Positions 37,101 to 47,286 of a DNA stretch of 64,000 bases are shown here, in pieces (the first letter of the stretch is position 1; every line of letters begins with the position of its first letter). The stretch is from contig NC_082412.1 of NCBI RefSeq assembly GCF_004011695.2, forward strand, positions 496,001 through 560,000. Direction: 5' to 3'. Below the pieces are notes generated by a model. It searched no databases. It was given only the letters and a program-made list of their open reading frames with translations, and was not told the origin of the DNA. Position numbers and translations under genes: made by a program. Source of the stretch: Ascochyta rabiei. Lineage: Eukaryota > Ascomycota > Dothideomycetes > Pleosporales > Didymellaceae.

Positions 37101-37590
37101 GGTGCTTAATTGCAGATAGTTCTAGATGTCTAAGCCTCTTATGCTACATTATAGCTATTACTCTCTATAGTAATCTTTAATTATAACTTATACGTATATA
37201 GAGTGCTACTATAGCTATATTTAGTTGTTTAATAACCTACTATCTAAAGCTTTCTTTCAGGACAGCTATAATTTTGCTGTTTCTTTAACATAGCGTTGTT
37301 AGATCTTCTTAGTTATCCTACTATATTCCTTGTCTTTAGAGTAACCTAAATAATACAAGGTTATAGAGGAAATCTAGGCACTATACAACGTTATCTAAGC
37401 GTAGTACCTATTTACCTTAAGATCTCTTTACTAATATATTAACAGTACTATATTCTTATATCTAGACCTTAGAGTTCCTAGTCTAGATATAATCTCCTAT
37501 TGCTAGCTAGTGTACGTCTCTAAGTCTTAAGAGGTTATTATAGATATGCGTAGTTAAGCTAGAATCTAGGAGAAATGCCTTCTTTAATAG
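34128..37590 (-). pseudogene. pol of copia F (integrase, RT, RNase H)
   Basis: Minus-strand copia polyprotein, 3' part. RNase H lies at about 34250-34950. RT spans about 34960-35900 with FFYIDN at 35193-35213 in place of FFYVDD. Integrase is at about 36150-37450. The tract next to the LTR (34128-34140) is the polypurine tract complement. Copia D interrupts the frame after 37590 and the 5' part continues at 44958. The frames carry dense TAG and TAA codons. Confidence 0.8.
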
Positions 37591-37843
37591 TGTGACAGAG
37601 CTTGGAGGACTATACTTAGGTGATTGATTAATTTAATCAGTGTCTATATATTTAATGTGTAACGTGTTGCTTAAGTACAAAGGAAATTTGGTTATTATGT
37701 AATCTTGCTTACTTAAGCTTTGTAGGCGACCCTCAGGAGCTTAGTGGTTAATTGTGGAGAAAGGAGCCACTTAATAATAATCCGCAAGCTTGATTGGATA
37801 GGGGAGCACCCTATTAGTTATCCACAGGCTCGGCTGCGCGACA
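37591..37843 (-). repeat. 3' LTR of D (253 bp)
   Basis: Starts TGTGACAGAG and ends CTGCGCGACA. It differs from the other LTR at about 20 transitions, nearly all at TCA, CCA, TCG, TGA or TGG sites, and at three transversions. Confidence 0.93.
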
Positions 37844-37852
37844 CACCCCCCA

Positions 37853-38559
37853 GGTGATCCCAGCCAGGATCGCCTGTCTTCTAAGAGCTGCTGCATAGGT
37901 AATCAGGCTCTTAAATTCTTAAACCAGATTTCTGAGCTTGTGGTTAGTAGTTTTAATGCTCTCTAGTGGTCTTGGTTTAATTGTAACCTGTTGCTGACTC
38001 TAATTATTCTGCCGAGCGGCTAAAGTAGGTGGCAGACGCTTGTTTAGCTGCAGATTCCTTGTTACTAAGCTGCTAAGTATCCTTTCCTATGCTTGTTTCT
38101 TATAAACCTTATTAGATAAGAGGGATAGTATAGACTAGTAATTGTCTGTTTGCTGTTAAGCCAGTAACGTTGTGCTGCCTGGAGAAAGTCGCATTTACTC
38201 TCACTTTTACTAGGCGTTTTAGAGATCTATATAACTAGCTCACCTGCTTGTTTTTCTCTGTTTCTTTAACTATCTCTATTAACATAGCCGTAAGTATACT
38301 AATTGCTGGTTTTACGCTCCTTAGACCTACCCTATATGCTTCTTTGTTGTTTTGCTAGGTTTGTGTTTCCTCTATAGTTGTAATGGCTTAGGGGAGCGTC
38401 TATTCAAGCTTCCTGTCTTTGTTTACCAGCTCTTTTAAGTAGTTTTATTAGCTTTAGCACTTTCTATAGCCTTAAAGGCTTTTTTAGACAGCATCTGTTT
38501 AAGCTTTCTGGCCTTGTTTTACTAGCTCTTTTTAGAGGTTTTACTGACTTTGGCCTATA
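37853..38559. other. Non-coding part of the D 3' region
   Basis: Between the polypurine tract and the GC-rich island. Around 38405-38550 a ~90-bp unit (CAAGCTTCCTGTCTTTGTTT-like) recurs twice with drift. No protein motif is seen on either strand. Confidence 0.5.
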
Positions 38560-38650
38560 GAGAGAACCTAAATTTAAGCGCCTTACGCGCACCGCCGCCG
38601 CTACTGCCGCCTGAGCTGCTGCCTGTGCCGCCAGCGGCTCTGCCGCGCCC

Positions 38651-38980
38651 GTGCCCACACCCACAACCACAACCATAACTACAACCACAACCACAACCGC
38701 GCCTGAGCCTGCGCCTGCAGCTTCAGCTGCTCCTTCTGCTGCTGCTGCTGCTACTGCCGCTGCTGCTGCCCTTACCGCCGCCGCCTATGCAGCCTTGCTG
38801 CCGCCGCCGCCACCTCGCGCGCTGCCTGCGCCCCCCCCACCAGCTCGCGACCCGTCGCAGGGCGCTTGCAGGATTATTCCCTGCAAGCGCTGCGTTGACG
38901 CGCTTATAGTAAACAGTTCGGTGCCTGTGTGCGTTAATTGTGTTAGTAGGCAGGAAAGGCGCTGCTGGTGTTGCGCCTAA
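38651..38980 (+). CDS. Antisense ORF in copia D: Ala/Pro/Thr-rich protein with a cysteine cluster
   Basis: An uninterrupted 109-codon reading frame on the strand opposite to gag-pol, in the 3' region of D. The listed start is GTG; the frame is open from 38615, after a TGA at 38612, and there is no ATG near, so the true start or an upstream exon is unknown. Residues 3-66 are low complexity: a Thr tract, then Ala-rich, then Pro-rich. The C-terminus has eight cysteines at about 73, 78, 81, 94, 97, 105, 107 and 108 (C-x4-C-x2-C-x12-C-x2-C-x7-C-x-C-C), a pattern that could bind zinc. I do not recognise the family. The region is GC-rich, unlike the surrounding DNA, and has no TAG or TAA decay. It may be an accessory retroelement gene or just a GC-rich repeat with a chance ORF. 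Confidence 0.4.
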   Translation: MPTPTTTTITTTTTTTAPEPAPAASAAPSAAAAATAAAAALTAAAYAALLPPPPPRALPAPPPPARDPSQGACRIIPCKRCVDALIVNSSVPVCVNCVSRQERRCWCCA

Positions 38981-39215
38981 GGGCATTTGTGCCGCCCCCT
39001 GTAGGTTTTGTTTAAATAGCGCTTGTAAATAGTAGTCTAACAGCTTATTTAGCAACATCTGCCTTAAGCCCTTTAGGATTAAGCTAGTTAATAAGCTTGT
39101 TTGCTTAGGTAGAGTGACAACTTCCGTAAGCAATTATAACTTGTTGTTTTTTATTAGCTAACGAGCTTATAGCAGGTGACTGATCTGCGCTGCGCTCTCT
39201 GTGTGGTAAAGGGCC

Positions 39216-39258
39216 TGATCAAGGATGGGTACTTCTTCTAAGTACCCTCCTTGGTCAG
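39216..39258. other. Strong hairpin in D, downstream of pol
   Basis: TGATCAAGGATGGGTACTT pairs with AGTACCCTCCTTGGTCA across a short loop, with about 17 paired positions. Two nearby copies of a smaller inverted motif (GGGAGGGGGCTGTCCTCCC at 39291-39309, and GGGAGGGGGTTGTCCTCCCC at 39404-39423, the latter beside the pol stop) add to the structured region. It could act in RNA stability or termination of the minus-strand transcript. Confidence 0.6.
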
Positions 39259-39397
39259 GTCAGGTTTTGGAGCTGCTAGATACCTATAGGGAGGGGGCTG
39301 TCCTCCCTATATATAGTTTGAAGAATTTGCTAAGCCCTATAGCTGTTAGTTAAGCGCTTAAAAGAGCTGCCACCGGTAGTTACAGGTGCTCTTTTGC

Positions 39398-42300
39398 CTA
39401 TTTAGGGAGGGGGTTGTCCTCCCCAGCAATACCACAATCTTCTGCCTCTCCCTTAACCTGCTCTTTTTCTATATGATTAATGCTAAACAGGTTCAGGTGT
39501 GAGACAAAGCGCTCGTAAGCCTGTCTGGGGAGCGCTTTTGTAAGACTGTTGGCTGGCATCTCGCTCGTTTTGAGGTACGTTACCTGGAGATTTCCCCTGG
39601 CGTACTCTTGTTTTAACTACATATTCTGGATATCTACATAGCGCAGCTAAGTAGTAAGCCGCTCACTCTCTTCTACTACTAATTAGATTGTTTGTTAGTT
39701 GTCGCAGAAAATCTCCTACAGCACCCCTAAGTCTAGCTAAAGTTCGTGTAGAAACCGTTTAAGAGCTGCTGCTTCCTTAGCCACATGCTCTAACGCTAAC
39801 AACTCAGCTTCAGTGGTTGAAGTTGTCACTGTTAATTAACGTGCTGCTTTCTAGATAATTAGACCACTAAAGAGCTGCACGATATACCCCTAAGAGGAGC
39901 GTCTGGTCTCCTAATTGTCGGCAAATAACGCGTCCCTACAGATAAGCAATTAGCTGCCTTGGTGAGCTCTGTACTGTATCCTTAGGTGCTTTGTTTAATA
40001 GAGGTAAGCTATAACCTAAGCTGCTGCCTTAAAGTAAGCAGCTCCTAGATTTGTAAGATAATAGGACAGCTAAGAGGCGGCATACGCTATATCTGGTTAG
40101 ATTATAATTGCTGTGTAGAGGATAGATCCCACCTGCTCTTAAAACGCTTTAACTTCTTGCTTTGAAGCTTGCCTGTCATGCTTGAGTAGCTCTTCTATCA
40201 GGAAGGGGACTGTTAGGAAGGATCCCTTCTCTACTACTCCAAATTTGGTAGCAAGCTTGTTAATATAGGCGTCGTGCGCGAGTGTAATAGTTCTAGCAGT
40301 TCTGTTGCAGATAATACGTACTCCTAGAAACTATTCAGCAGCTCTATAGTCTTCTATCTGGTATTTGGCCATTAATGAGATTATAAGATGCTTTGCAGCA
40401 GCTTAATTGTCCTTGTAATAGGCTAGCAGAATATCGTCTACATAGAACAGTAGCACTATCCAGCGTTCAGCGTCATAGAACAAGCAAGGTTCCTCTTTTA
40501 ACGCGATTAGGCCGAGCTTCTAGAGAGTGGCTGAGAGCTCTTTGTACTATAGAACCGGCGAATCACATAACCTATATAGAGCCTGTAGAAGTAGGACTAC
40601 CTTCTTAGGTTTTGTAAAGCTATCTGGCAGCTCGCAGAGCACTTAGGGTTGGTCCTGGCGGCTCGCGTTGAGAAACGCGCCTGCGACGTCATACTAATGG
40701 AGCTCCAGGTCAAACTGGGCAGCTATCGCCACTATGGTGCAAAAAGACCTAGAGGCGAGCGTTGTAGCGTAGGTTGAGACAATTAAATCCTTAGCCTGTA
40801 GATCTCTGCGTACACAGATCCTTACCTTATATTTAAGAAAGTAACTATCTTGATCTAGCTTATATGTAAAGACCTATTTAAGCGGCAGAGGCCTAGCTAA
40901 GGCGCTTGCTCGGTCTATTTCTTTCTAGGTTCTCTTTTCTATAAGTGTGGCTATCTCTTTCTTACAAGCCTGGCAAAATAGAGCTCCTAGTAGGTAGTGG
41001 GCGAGATCCTTCTATTTCTTTGGTAAAGGTGGGAGCTCGTCACGGTGCGTGCGCTGCTCTGAAGGGATTTTTTCCTTCTTTAAGACAGACGCCGCGAGCA
41101 CTGCGTGGATAGTAACAAGCTCTCTTCTACTTATGCCATATTTGTTTGTATGTTTAAATAGTAGGTAGATAAGCCAGGAGTACCTGTGCTTTCTTATAGA
41201 GCTTATTACTAAGTACTGTCCTGCTCTATCCTTATAATCATTAGCAGGTTTATTGCGCTTGCAGTCATCTATCTGGCGGCTCCGCCTTGTGGCTGGACCC
41301 CAGACTCTCTGTTGATACAAGCGTCTCGTTACTGCCTTATCTGCTCCTATTGTCCTTTAAGAAGGTATTAGAACAATCAGTAATGCAGGTCTTAGTAGAT
41401 CTTCTTTCTTAAGATCCTTGTTATCTACTAGCGCGCTCCCTTCCTGATCAGGTAAGTGCACTTCCTGTAAGCCGTTAGTTAGATTCTCCTCTTTAGGAGC
41501 TTCCCCGCCTAAGGCCAGTAGCTCTGGCTCAGGCGTTGGGTTAGGGGATAGGAGGCCTGTTTCTTGGTGTTGTTCTGCACGGATCTCTAGCGGCTTGCCG
41601 GCCAAGCTTGCTGCGCGTACAGTCTCTGTCTCAGGAGCTCCTTTGTTACTAGACTAGCTATCTAGCAATTAAGATTACTCCTAAGTGTTACCCCCAAGCT
41701 AATGCTTAGAGGACTTGCTAAGCGTCAGGTCTCTGTTAGGGAGCTTGATTGCTTCTCCTGCATTTGTAATCTCGCCAGGTTCATAGAGGATTTCTACTAC
41801 TGCCTCTGCTTCTTTAGCGCTTATAGCAGTAGATTTATCTACTCTATTATAAAAGAGCTTCTTGTTAAAGGTTATGTTACGTGTTGTTATAACCTGGTTA
41901 ATTATAGGGACCTATATCTGATAGATGTTAGATGCTTAGTACCCTACAAGGTAGCTGATATGCCCCCTTAGAGTGACTTTAAAGCCCCTCTGATTACGCC
42001 CAGCTGCTCGTTCCTTATTTAAGGGGTAGGCTTGGCAGCCGTAGGCGTAAATCCCGCTCTAATCAGGTCTTAGATCTGCTGTTGCTACCCTCACCTGCTC
42101 TGGCTTATACTATCAGAAATACTGAGTAAACTAGAGATTAAGCTCCTTATTTAGGCTCTGTAGCTTGTGTGTGTGCGATAGGCTTATGTTATAGAGCTAT
42201 GCCGCCGCTACAACAATCTCTGGCTAGAGCTTCTGGGGTAGATTTGCTCCGCTCCTTATCTTGATAGATTTTGTGATTATCTCTTAACTAGCTCTTTCTG

Positions 42301-43330
42301 CTCCTTTATTTGGCTTGTGTGTGTATAGAGGAGAGGGATCTATATCTATTTCCTAATTAAGCGCCCAGCGCTTATATGCTGAGCTCCCTTTCTACAGGAG
42401 TGTTGCTGTGTTATTGTCTTGGCTAATTTTATAGATTTAGAGCTTGTACTAGGTACGTACCTAGCTTGTAAAGTTCGTAAGGACCTGTAAGATCTCTAGT
42501 TGCGTTTTACCTTATAAAGTAAACACAAAGAGCTTCCCACTATAGTACTCCTTAATCACAAGCGTCTATAATTCGCCTCCCCTACCTAACAGCATATTAA
42601 ACAGGTCCTAGCTAACTCTCTAAAACAGTTGTGCTAGTCTCTCTCTCTTTCTCTGTAATATTACTTGCTTGGTGTAGGTTATTAAGCAAATCTTACAATC
42701 TTTTTGGAGCGTCCTGTTGATACGTACGCCGCGCGCCTTTGTTACCAGCGCTTAAAGAGCCTCTAGGACTAGATAACCAGCTCAGGCGTGCCACAGCTGT
42801 TCAGGCGAGCTGCGTGGGTAAGATTTATAGGATCGCTTTGTTGTTACTGCGTTAAGGATAGGAGGATAGAGAGAAAGTGGCTTGTATTTAAGGAAAGTAA
42901 GGTTATAAGCGCGCTTAAGAGTAGCACATACAACGCTCCTATTAAGATCTTTAATATATCCCACACAAAGAGAGCTGTCTAGACCTAGGTACCAGACTCC
43001 TTTCTCTTAGAGGCGAGCTTCTAAGATTATGTTAATATAGAATCCTTCTACAACTACAACGTTCTAAAGGAGCAGGTCCTTAGTGTATAGGCTGCGCTTT
43101 CTGTGCAAAGCGTTCTTAAATAAGCAAGCTCCTCGTCCGGATATGGGGAGCGCCTGGGTACCTGCTTCTACCGTGTCAGTGGGCCCAGCAGGGCAGAAAG
43201 ATCCAGGTACCAGCCGATTGGCGCTGTTAACTAGGTGCGTAGCAGCTCTATTGTCTAAAATAGTACTATCTGTTAATAGATAAGCGTTAAAATCCATAAG
43301 GTTGTATACCCCAGATCCCACGTTCTCTAC
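39398..43330 (-). pseudogene. pol of copia D: protease, integrase, RT, RNase H
   Basis: Minus-strand polyprotein with long open stretches. The protease region is at 43064-43321 (RAATHLVNSANRLVPGSF). A GAG-pre-integrase block follows at about 42700-42960, with EQLWHA and a lost histidine-cysteine partner. The integrase core lies at about 42600-41950 (GGEL, LVIKEYYSGKLFVFTL, then a P-YTH-PN-GAERAS block near 42290). A hydrophilic linker spans 41357-41605. RT runs from about 41000 to 40000 with an intact LYVDDILLA box at 40428-40449. RNase H (TTEAELLALEHVAKEAAAL-like, near 39760-39820) leads to a TAG stop at 39398-39400. Most breaks are TAG replacing Gln or Trp, so the element was probably active recently. 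Confidence 0.88.
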
Positions 43331-44500
43331 TAGATTTGTTATTAATTTTAGATTAATTAGAGCTGCTTAGACGTTGCCAGGAAACTCCACTTTCTTGGTT
43401 TAGCTAGTGGCGGCTGAAGTAATAGCTAATAGAGCGTTTGCAGTCTATCTGAGCCGCTCTATTGCCTTTTAGGTTTCCTTGTGCTCTTAGTATCTAAGCC
43501 TCTAGCAAGTCTCTTGCTTGTTCTTTTTGCTTATCTGAACAGGTAGTAAGGAGCTCCCTCTAACAGCAGTTTTAAGGAAACAGCAATTAGTAGGCTTCTA
43601 TTTGTAGGTCTTGCCTTTTTGTTTACAAGGGCAGACGTATCCTAAGGAGCTGCTAGCGTTGTTCCCAGAGCTCTCGCCCGCGTTATTTTGGCCAGATAGA
43701 GCGTCTGAGCGGGTACTAAAGGTTGCAAAAACGCCTAGGTTATCTTTACCTGATCTTATAGTATGCTTATATATTAACCTACTAAAGACCCTTAAAACCT
43801 GGTCTAGATTAAGTGTTTTAAGCCCTAGGATACTGTCCTAGATGATCCTTTAGCTTATTGTGCGGGCCTACTCTAGGGCAATCTGGTGGCTTAAGGCATC
43901 TAAGAAGTCTTGTACAGCAAGCTCCCTAGTAACCTTAGAGAGCTTATATAACTTGGCTCGCATGTACAGGTATAACTATTTCTGATACTAATCCTGTAGA
44001 GCAGCTCAGCCTTGCCTGGCAGCTCCCAGGTGCTGCCTGTACTCCGCTCTGACCTGGTTTTTGGTGCTTATATCTGTTAGAGCGAGCTCCTCCTTTAGGG
44101 CTCGTACGAGCAATTGTAGCGTTGTAGTGTTTTAGGTAACAAGCTTCACTATTACTAGTGACAGGATTGCTAGGCTTACTGTAGTATTAACCTAGTTCTA
44201 GAGCTTCTAAAGGCGCTCAGCCTTAGCTGCCCACTTGCTCGCTCTTATTTTGTACCTAAGGAGCTCTTGGTTGTAGGTCTTGAGGATTGTTAGGCCTGCA
44301 GGAGGCTCGTTGGGTTAGACGCTCTGGGCTCGGGTCGATTAAGCCGGCGGTCAGGTGGGGGCGGAGCCTATAATGGGTAGCCTAGGGGCTCTATTGTGCA
44401 TCCCTGGGGCGTCTTTAGCGTCTAGATCTACTAAATCCCATATGTTACAAAGCTTAGCGTGCCACATAAGTTAAATAAACTAATTAGGCTAATCAGACCT
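43331..44500 (-). pseudogene. gag of copia D
   Basis: Minus-strand reading from about 44470 (CNIWDLVDLDAKDAPGMHNR) gives a helical Gag-like protein rich in Leu, Ala, Arg and Lys. It includes RALKEELALTDISTKNQVRA near 44050 and a KLYKLSKVTRELAVQDFLDA stretch near 43920. It runs into the protease without a clear boundary. No intact CCHC knuckle was found. Several TAG codons break the frame. Identification rests on position and composition. Confidence 0.65.
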
Positions 44501-44699
44501 TAATTTAAGTTGATAGGGTCCTGTTAGGATACCTAAGAGAGCTTAAGCATTGTAGTTGACTAGCTTGCCTATAGTGGCAGTCGTGGAGTTAGGATAAAAA
44601 AGATAATTAGGCAAAATTAGAGCGGTTGAGCAATGTCTAACAAGCTTGTTGCTGAGTGCGCAGGGAGATCTACTGTGCTTAGGAAGCCAGGCTTATAAC
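44501..44699 (-). other. 5' leader of copia D
   Basis: Between gag and the 5' LTR. The bases next to the LTR, read on the minus strand, are GTTATAAGCCTGGCTTCC, the expected place of the primer binding site. I cannot assign the tRNA. Confidence 0.5.
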
Positions 44700-44952
44700 T
44701 GTAACAGAGCTTAGAGGACTATACTTAGGTAATTAATTACTTTAATTAGTGTCTATATATTTGATGTTTAACGTGTTGCTTAAGTATAAAGGAAATTTGG
44801 TTATTACGTGATCTTGCTTACTTAAGCTTTGTGGGCGACCCTTAGGAGCTCGGTGGTTAATTGTGGAGAAAGGAGCCACTCAAGAATAATCCGCAAGCTC
44901 GATTGGATAGGGGAGCACCCCATTGGTCATCCACAGGCTCGGCTGCGCGACA
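44700..44952 (-). repeat. 5' LTR of D (253 bp)
   Basis: Starts TGTAACAGAG and ends CTGCGCGACA, followed by the AATAG duplication. Each LTR carries its own set of mutated sites, so mutation struck both after insertion. Confidence 0.93.
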
Positions 44953-44957
44953 AATAG

Positions 44958-46432
44958 ATATCCTTAATTACTTATGCTACATACTCCTTTTATACTACCT
45001 TTATTAACCTAAGCAATTTTTAAGATATCTAGTTACTTAATAATCTTGTCTAGTGGGTAAGACATCTTAATGTGTAGAGTAATTAATTAAGACGCTGTTA
45101 TTATTTACAGTTACTAAGTCCCTTAAGATATTGCCTGTATTTTCTTTTATAAGTTACTGTTATGTTTAAGCTTATACTTTACTAGTTTTACAACACCTCT
45201 ATTTAGCTTAAACTACTTAGGTGCCTTAGCTGTATTTATGTAGTAGTAGTTAGATATATTATAATACTGTTTACAGGCAGAATATATGTCTTTAGCTCTT
45301 GCTGTATTCCTCTCTAGAAACTGCTTAGTTCTAGCACTTTAGCTATCTATCTTTCTTTTGCTTTGCCTAGGGTTTCCCTAGCCTTAATAATTGTTATTAG
45401 ATAGTGCTCTTAGTTCTCTACTAAAGGCGTCCCTTTATAGGTTTAAGTTAGATTTACTACTTACTACGTATAATGCCTCTTTAACTGCAAAGGCGCTCTT
45501 AGGTTTTCCTCTTAGTAGATGTTAAAGGCTTATATAATTATAGAGGAGTTTTATTATCTTTTTCCTGTTTATAGCTTTTGTATTGTATCCTAGCCCTTAG
45601 AACGCTGTAGTCTAGGTTAATACTATCTTAGATACAGAGCCTAGAATATTATTAATAACAGCTTATGTTTGCATAACCTTAGCTACCTTAAGGGTCTTAG
45701 CTTAAGTTACTGCCTAATTGTATTTACTTAGCTATGTCTCCTAATTTATAGTTATTAATATTAATCTAAGTGCAGTATAGTATCTTTCTTGTACTTACGC
45801 CTGTTCTTTGTCTACGTCTACTCTAACAGTGTCTTATAGGGTAGTTGTCTATTTACGTAGTGTTCTGTTTTCTACACAGCAGCTTAGCTGCAGATATAGT
45901 GTTACTGTTATAAAAATATACTTAACTACTCTTAATATTTTACTTTTCTTATCTTAATTAGGTTTTCTTAAGTATCTTGTATAACCTAAGGTAAAGCTTA
46001 TAGTCTTTGCAATCTTCTTTATATACCTCTTATCTCTTTTCGAAGAGGTCTAATACCTATATTAGCATTGTAGGTATTTGCAGTGTAGTTATTAATATGT
46101 CTATTATTTTGTGTGTTGTTCTGTGCGTTCTGCTTTAACCTGCTTAGATAGTCTGTAATAATGTAGTTAAGGTGTTGCTTATACTTATTACTTGTTTATA
46201 TTATATAATTTCTAGAGGTAGTAGTACCTCTAGTTATATGCTTTAGAGTTGTACCCCTTTAGGGTCTACTAGCAGCTATATATCTTGCAACTAGCACTTA
46301 ATCTTAAGTTAGCAGTACTAGGAGACCTAGTTGCTTAAGTTGGTAAGAATAACCGTCGCGTCCCTCTAGCTTTAGCTAGTTGCTATTTTGCTTATTATTA
46401 GCGCTTATCGTAGCGGCAGTAAGACTCTTAAT
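44958..46432 (-). pseudogene. gag-protease part and leader of copia F
   Basis: Continuation of F after the D insertion, minus strand, ending at the 5' LTR. Expected to hold gag, protease and the start of integrase by position. The sequence is saturated with TAG and TAA and I could not place a knuckle or protease motif with certainty. A GTTCTGTTTTCTACAC-like T-rich leader precedes the LTR. Confidence 0.6.
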
Positions 46433-46600
46433 TATTAGATTAGATAGTAATAGTAATAAGTGAATAATAATGTATTAATGTTCTGTTGTTGTTCTATATA
46501 AGGGTGATTTTTGTCTTATCTAGGTTCTGGTAGAGGCCCCTGCACGGTTTCTTAGCAGGTATATCGCCTAACCTATTTCTCTAATACCTTTTATTTAACA
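46433..46600 (-). repeat. 5' LTR of F (168 bp)
   Basis: Begins TATTAGATTAGAT (first bases mutated from TGTTAG) and ends TTTATTTAACA. CCTTT follows, matching the duplication at 33011-33015. This LTR has no hAT-like insert. Confidence 0.9.
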
Positions 46601-46605
46601 CCTTT

Positions 46606-47033
46606 AGTCCTAAGGAATAGGCCTAAGCAGAACTAGGCGGATAATATATATAATAAGCATTAGAAATTAGACTAAGATAGTCCCTTAGCTAAGGCTTTTC
46701 TAGGTTAACTAGATGCCTGCCTTATTTTAAGCTTGTTTTTCTTGTTTTCTAAATAATAGGTCTAATAGTAACGTCCTGGTCCAGAATTAACAGGATAATA
46801 ACTAGGCAGTGCCCCAGCCTTTAGAGTAGCAGATATTTAGATAATAACGTCCTAGTCTAGCATTAACAGGATAATTCCTAGGCTGTGCCCTAGCCTTTAG
46901 AGTAGCAGATATTTAGATAATAACGTCCTAGACTAGAGTTAACAGGATAATTCCTATACTATACCCTAGCCTTTAGAGTAGCAGAATTTTAATATTGCCT
47001 GCTATACTATACCCCCTAGTTAGGTTACTATTT
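46606..47033 (-). other. 5' leader and gag start of H1 with 76-bp tandem repeats
   Basis: Three units of 76 bp begin at 46769, 46845 and 46921, each starting TAACGTCCTRG and containing CCTTTAGAGTAGCAG. The third is incomplete near 46990. The array lies next to the 5' LTR, in the untranslated leader of H1. Confidence 0.75.
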
Positions 47034-47286
47034 TATTCTAGTATAAGTATTAAAGCATCTTGTTAGCAGGCACATTAGGAAGGATTACTATTATTATTAT
47101 TGTTAAGGGTTAAAGAGATAGGTAATACAGTTGTTAAATTCTATAAGTAAGTGTTTTTAGTTGTTGTTGTAGGTGTTGTGCCTTAATAGTTCCTGTTAAG
47201 GCCTCTTATACCTTTCTGCTCGCTAGATTACGTACACTAGCTAAGTATCCTAGTTCTTACTAAGGCAGTTACTGTGTACACTAGCA
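47034..47286 (-). repeat. 5' LTR of H1 (253 bp)
   Basis: Same length and sequence family as 13063-13315. The right flank is TATTA, which does not match the AGTAA left of the 3' LTR. The internal side reads TATTT, so a solo LTR with an imperfect duplication is an alternative; the adjacent H leader and gag favour the 5' LTR reading. Confidence 0.75.

Larger units (their letters stand above)
37591..44952 (-). mobile_element. Ty1/copia element D, full length (7362 bp), least mutated large element
   Basis: Two 253-bp LTRs (37591-37843 and 44700-44952) with TGT...ACA ends and a 5-bp target duplication AATAG (37586-37590 and 44953-44957). The tract TGGGGGGTG (complement at 37844-37852) beside the left LTR is the polypurine tract, so transcription is on the minus strand. 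Order: gag, protease, integrase, RT, RNase H, then 1.5 kb of extra sequence with an antisense ORF. Many codons are intact, including the RT YVDD box. It is inserted in copia F. Confidence 0.92.
33016..46600 (-). mobile_element. Ty1/copia element F, complete, split by hAT-like element and copia D
   Basis: LTRs at 33016-34127 (169 bp without the insert) and 46433-46600 (168 bp), with target duplication CCTTT (33011-33015 and 46601-46605). Without the hAT-like insert and D it is about 5.3 kb, a normal copia length. A complemented polypurine tract (TACCCCCTTAGC) beside the left LTR shows minus-strand transcription. It is inserted in the gag region of H1. Confidence 0.88.
13063..47286 (-). mobile_element. 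Ty3/gypsy element H1, split by E and F
   Basis: A large minus-strand gypsy element with 253-bp LTRs at 13063-13315 and 47034-47286. Subtracting E (with its target duplication) and F (with its own) leaves about 11.4 kb. Order in the direction of transcription: 5' LTR, leader with tandem repeats, gag (46750-46606 continuing at 33010-31741), pol (22500 down to 17380), a long unrecognised region (16870-13333), polypurine tract, 3' LTR. The 5-bp flanks differ (AGTAA on the left, TATTA on the right) and the host copia sequences on the two sides do not belong together, so the two ends may come from different insertions. Confidence 0.7.

Noticed and set aside
38723..39133. The longest open frame in the window (136 codons, minus strand)
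   Set aside because: It is the complement of the Ala/Pro-rich island and ends in Ser/Arg runs. The plus-strand frame with the cysteine cluster is the better candidate, though neither is proven.
46769..46990. CRISPR-like array
   Set aside because: The units are adjacent 76-bp tandem repeats without unique spacers, in a eukaryotic retroelement leader.
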